Shown: in pieces, positions 61,421 to 64,000 of the stretch
How positions within the stretch are numbered: the first letter of the stretch is position 1
Layout of the letters: each line of letters starts with the position of its first letter
Assembly: GCA_959347315.1 (NCBI GenBank)
Contig: OY365808.1
Span: forward strand, 1,426,212-1,490,211
Origin: Bimastos eiseni
Lineage: Eukaryota; Annelida; Clitellata; Crassiclitellata; Lumbricidae
Direction: 5' to 3'
DNA length: 64,000 bases
Translations under genes and position numbers: made by a program
The notes under the pieces: model-generated
Seen by the model: only the letters and a program-made list of their open reading frames with translations
Database searches by the model: none
Told to the model about the DNA's origin: nothing

Positions 61421-62074
61421 TTTCCATAACTGATTGCACCTCTGCATGTCTAGGCCTACATGCACATCATATACGCAGACTTCTTCTTTTTGAATTGTGT
61501 CCAGTTCCAGAGTGATACTGACCGAGTCCCTGCCAACTTCTTTCTCCCATTTTTGCTCAGGTGTCTTCAACCTCTTGGCTCGCCAATTGCTGGAAAATTT
61601 TGTCGCTGGCCTGCCATTAATGAAAGGCTTGATGCCTATGACCCAGACAATAAGAACATGCATGATGCCATCTGTCAACTTAGGAATGCACTCCGTTGCC
61701 CCGGTTCTACGTGTATGCGTGTGTGCGTGCGTGTGTGTGTGTGTGAACGCGCAGCAGTAGAACCTTCCAGTTTTTGTGCATTGTCGCATTCCCTGATGAA
61801 ATTCCCTTCACAACGATATTGTTAGGTAGAATAGTGTTGAACCAGGCTTTGATTGTTTGTTTCCTGAAGTGGCGTAATGTAATTTTAAAATATGATTACA
61901 ATTAGTTACGCATGTAAGGCTTGTCATATGGGCTTAGTTGGACCCTTGTTGGGATCATTATTATCGGTCGTTTTTGTTGTTGTACGCGTGTACTGTAATA
62001 CACTTTCGTGCCAAAAAGAATATGCTTTTCAATTATAAATCTATTTAATATTATAAAAAAATAAGCATTTGTAA

Positions 62075-62190
62075 AGCATCTATATATGAACCGTTCAGAA
62101 GCACTTCCAGTGTGCAGACACCCACAAGAAAATTCCCTTTCCAGTCTTTGATTTTTTGGATCATGGTTTAAATACAACACAATACAACTA
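62075..62190 (-). mobile_element. Short LINE 3' fragment
   Basis: GAACCGTTCAGAAGCACTTC on the plus strand is the reverse complement of the conserved GCTTCTGAACGGTTC block near the end of the family at 35880-36325. Confidence 0.5.
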
Positions 62191-62599
62191 TGTATATCTT
62201 CGCTTATTAGACAAATGTTATTAGACAATTACTGTACAAAAGCATCAATTAGGCAGTGGCCTCATGTCCCCTTAATGTCCGTTTCCACAGACTGAACCCT
62301 TCGTTAAGTTAGTCCTAGTAAACTCAATTACTAATTGATTCCTCTGTAATAATATCATGAACCTGTAAGTCGCTGCGTTTGGACAGCGATATTTCTTTTT
62401 CAATAAACTAAAATATATATCTTAAGACACCTTTAAAACGAAGATCAACATGACGATATAATTGGTGTACGTTAAATCCGCGATTAGGTAGCAGTAATGC
62501 ACAAAAGCGCGACACTTTCAAAATAGCGATGATTCGTTGAAGATTTGTAATTTGCTTCTGAATGTACACGAATAGCAGTACACTGTTTAGATTTGGTGG

Positions 62600-64000
62600 A
62601 GAAATGATTCTGATAAAACTACACGAGATATGTGTGGACGTATGGGACGCATGGGATTGGCCAGAAGAATGGTCACAGTCAATTTTTATTCCACTGCCGA
62701 AGAAGGGAAATCTACTTCACTGTGATAATCACAGAACAATTGCGCAAGTCTCGCATACCAGATAGATTTTTCTACGAGTGATACTGGAACGCATCCAGAT
62801 CAAGCTGGAAACAGAGATCGCTGAAGAACAGGCTGGCTTTAGGCCAAGAAGAGGCACGCGAGATCAAATTGTGAACTTAAGAATCATATTGGAGAAAACG
62901 AGAGAAAGGAATCATCCACTGTACCTCTGCTTCATTGACTTTACAAAAGCTTTTGACATGATTCAACACGATCAACTATGGATAACCTTCATGAAAATGG
63001 GTTTCCCATCCCACCTCATTCAGCTATTGCGAAATCTCTACAAACAACAACGAGCTACTGTAAAGACAGACGGAATTATGTCGACATGGTTTAGTATCAA
63101 GAAAGGAGTCCGACAAGGATATAATTTATCACCTAGCTTGTTTAACATTCTGGCAGAACAGGTAATGCGAAAAGCACTACTAGGCTACAACAAGGGATTC
63201 AGAATTGGAGGGAAGACTATTAATAACCTAAGATATGCTGATGACATCATGCCACTGGCCACTTCACCAGAGGATTTACAGGAGTTGGTGCAACGTGTTG
63301 AGATAGCAGCAAAAGAATACAGTATGCTGATTAACGTAGCAAAGATAAAAGTAATGACAAATAGCAATGATGCACATTTGATCAGAGTGGACAGATACAA
63401 ACTGGAACAAGTGGACTTATTTACATACTTGGGGAACAGAGTAACGAAGGACGGGGACTGCGCGAGTGAGGTATAATAGCTATGGAAATGTCAATCATGT
63501 TTAAGCTGGTAAGCATCTGGAAAAATAAATCAGTCAGTACTAAAACCAAATTGCGACTCAGGAAGGCCTTGGTGTGGCCACTAGCAACGTATGGTTGTGA
63601 GGCGTAGACAATAAAGAAAGAAGAAGAGAAACGCATAGAAGCATTTGAGAACAAGTGCATGAGGAAACTGCTCAGAATTCCATGGACAGCAATGGTGACC
63701 ATCGAACAAGTGTATCAAATGGCGAAAGTTGACAGCAAACTGTTGGGTCACATCAAATCCAGAAAACCGCGGTACTACGGGCACATCGTGAGACAACCTA
63801 AAGACAGTATTGAGAACAGTTTAATGTTGGGTATAGTGGAAGGAAGCAGAAGTCGTGGAAGACCCAGAATCTGCTGGTTTGACAATGTCATGGCGTGGAC
63901 TGGTGTAAAAGGCACAAGCTTAATGAACATTGTACGAGAAAGCATTGGACATCACTTTCCCATTCATGTAGTCCAACCGTCGCGAAGCGACGATGACGAT
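62600..64000 (+). mobile_element. RTE/BovB-type LINE reverse transcriptase, broken (runs off window end)
   Basis: Translation shows WPEEWSQSIFIPLPKKG, EEQAGFRPRRGTRDQIVN, FIDFTKAFDMIQHDQLW, IKKGVRQGYNLSPSLFN and NNLRYADDIM, followed by TYLGNRVTKDGDC and a C-terminal RKLLRIPW and YGHIVR region, as in RTE/BovB elements. An in-frame TAG lies at 62763-62765, a TAA with a frame change near 63474, and TAG replaces the Trp codon of a CESWT-like motif at about 63604. The endonuclease is absent, so the copy is 5' truncated near 62600. It continues to, or ends at, the last base. Confidence 0.92.

Larger units (their letters stand above)
60010..62600. other. Spacer downstream of the SLC7A4-like gene
   Basis: Contains two LINE fragments and otherwise no recognisable gene. 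A minus frame at 61367-61789 includes CAC-rich low complexity and no known domain. Confidence 0.5.

Noticed and set aside
61367..61789. 140-codon minus-strand ORF
   Set aside because: Includes a CA-repeat (His-Thr run) and a LINE fragment; no consistent domain.

Overview
This is a 64 kb piece of an invertebrate animal genome. Genes are split by long introns with GT-AG junctions, coding density is low, and simple repeats (ATT, CATA), MITEs, tRNA-derived SINEs and decayed CR1- and RTE-type LINEs are abundant. The palindrome TAGGCCTA is strongly over-represented, which I associate with echinoderm and other marine invertebrate genomes. I therefore favour a marine deuterostome, probably an echinoderm, but the sequence does not prove it.

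Five protein-coding genes can be supported by reading exons through their splice sites. (1) 1-8398, plus: the 3' part of a TDRD1-like gene with a MYND zinc finger and two Tudor domains (piRNA pathway). (2) 15139-21059, minus: a complete eight-exon V-ATPase V0 subunit d gene, 348 aa. (3) 36992-40591, plus: a MYORG-like type II membrane GH31 glycosidase whose two expected catalytic aspartates appear to be replaced. (4) 43994-45460, minus: a 488-codon ORF whose N-terminal 110 residues resemble MAJIN, the meiotic telomere membrane anchor, followed by a long SP/SR-rich basic tail. (5) 56420-60009, plus: an SLC7A4-like cationic amino acid transporter in three coding exons, 634 aa.

The rest is repeat-rich. 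A LINE reverse transcriptase (29957-31345, minus) sits inside a CATA microsatellite. A 5'-truncated CR1 LINE lies at 33297-35150 (plus) and a broken RTE/BovB-type LINE at 62600-64000 (plus). At least eleven short CR1-like 3' ends are scattered on both strands, many ending in the same GGCGCTATATAAAT tail. MITEs with recognisable terminal inverted repeats are frequent; three hAT-like ones keep 8-bp target duplications. There are also 19-, 20- and 95-bp minisatellites, a nearly perfect 42-bp-arm hairpin at 48442-48537, and a peculiar field of small GC-rich hairpins at 28149-29365.

The five genes are functionally unrelated, apart from two with expected germline roles (TDRD1-like and MAJIN-like). 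Nothing suggests an operon or cluster. The most unusual items are the apparent pseudoenzyme MYORG paralogue, the expanded MAJIN-like protein, and the two hairpin loci.
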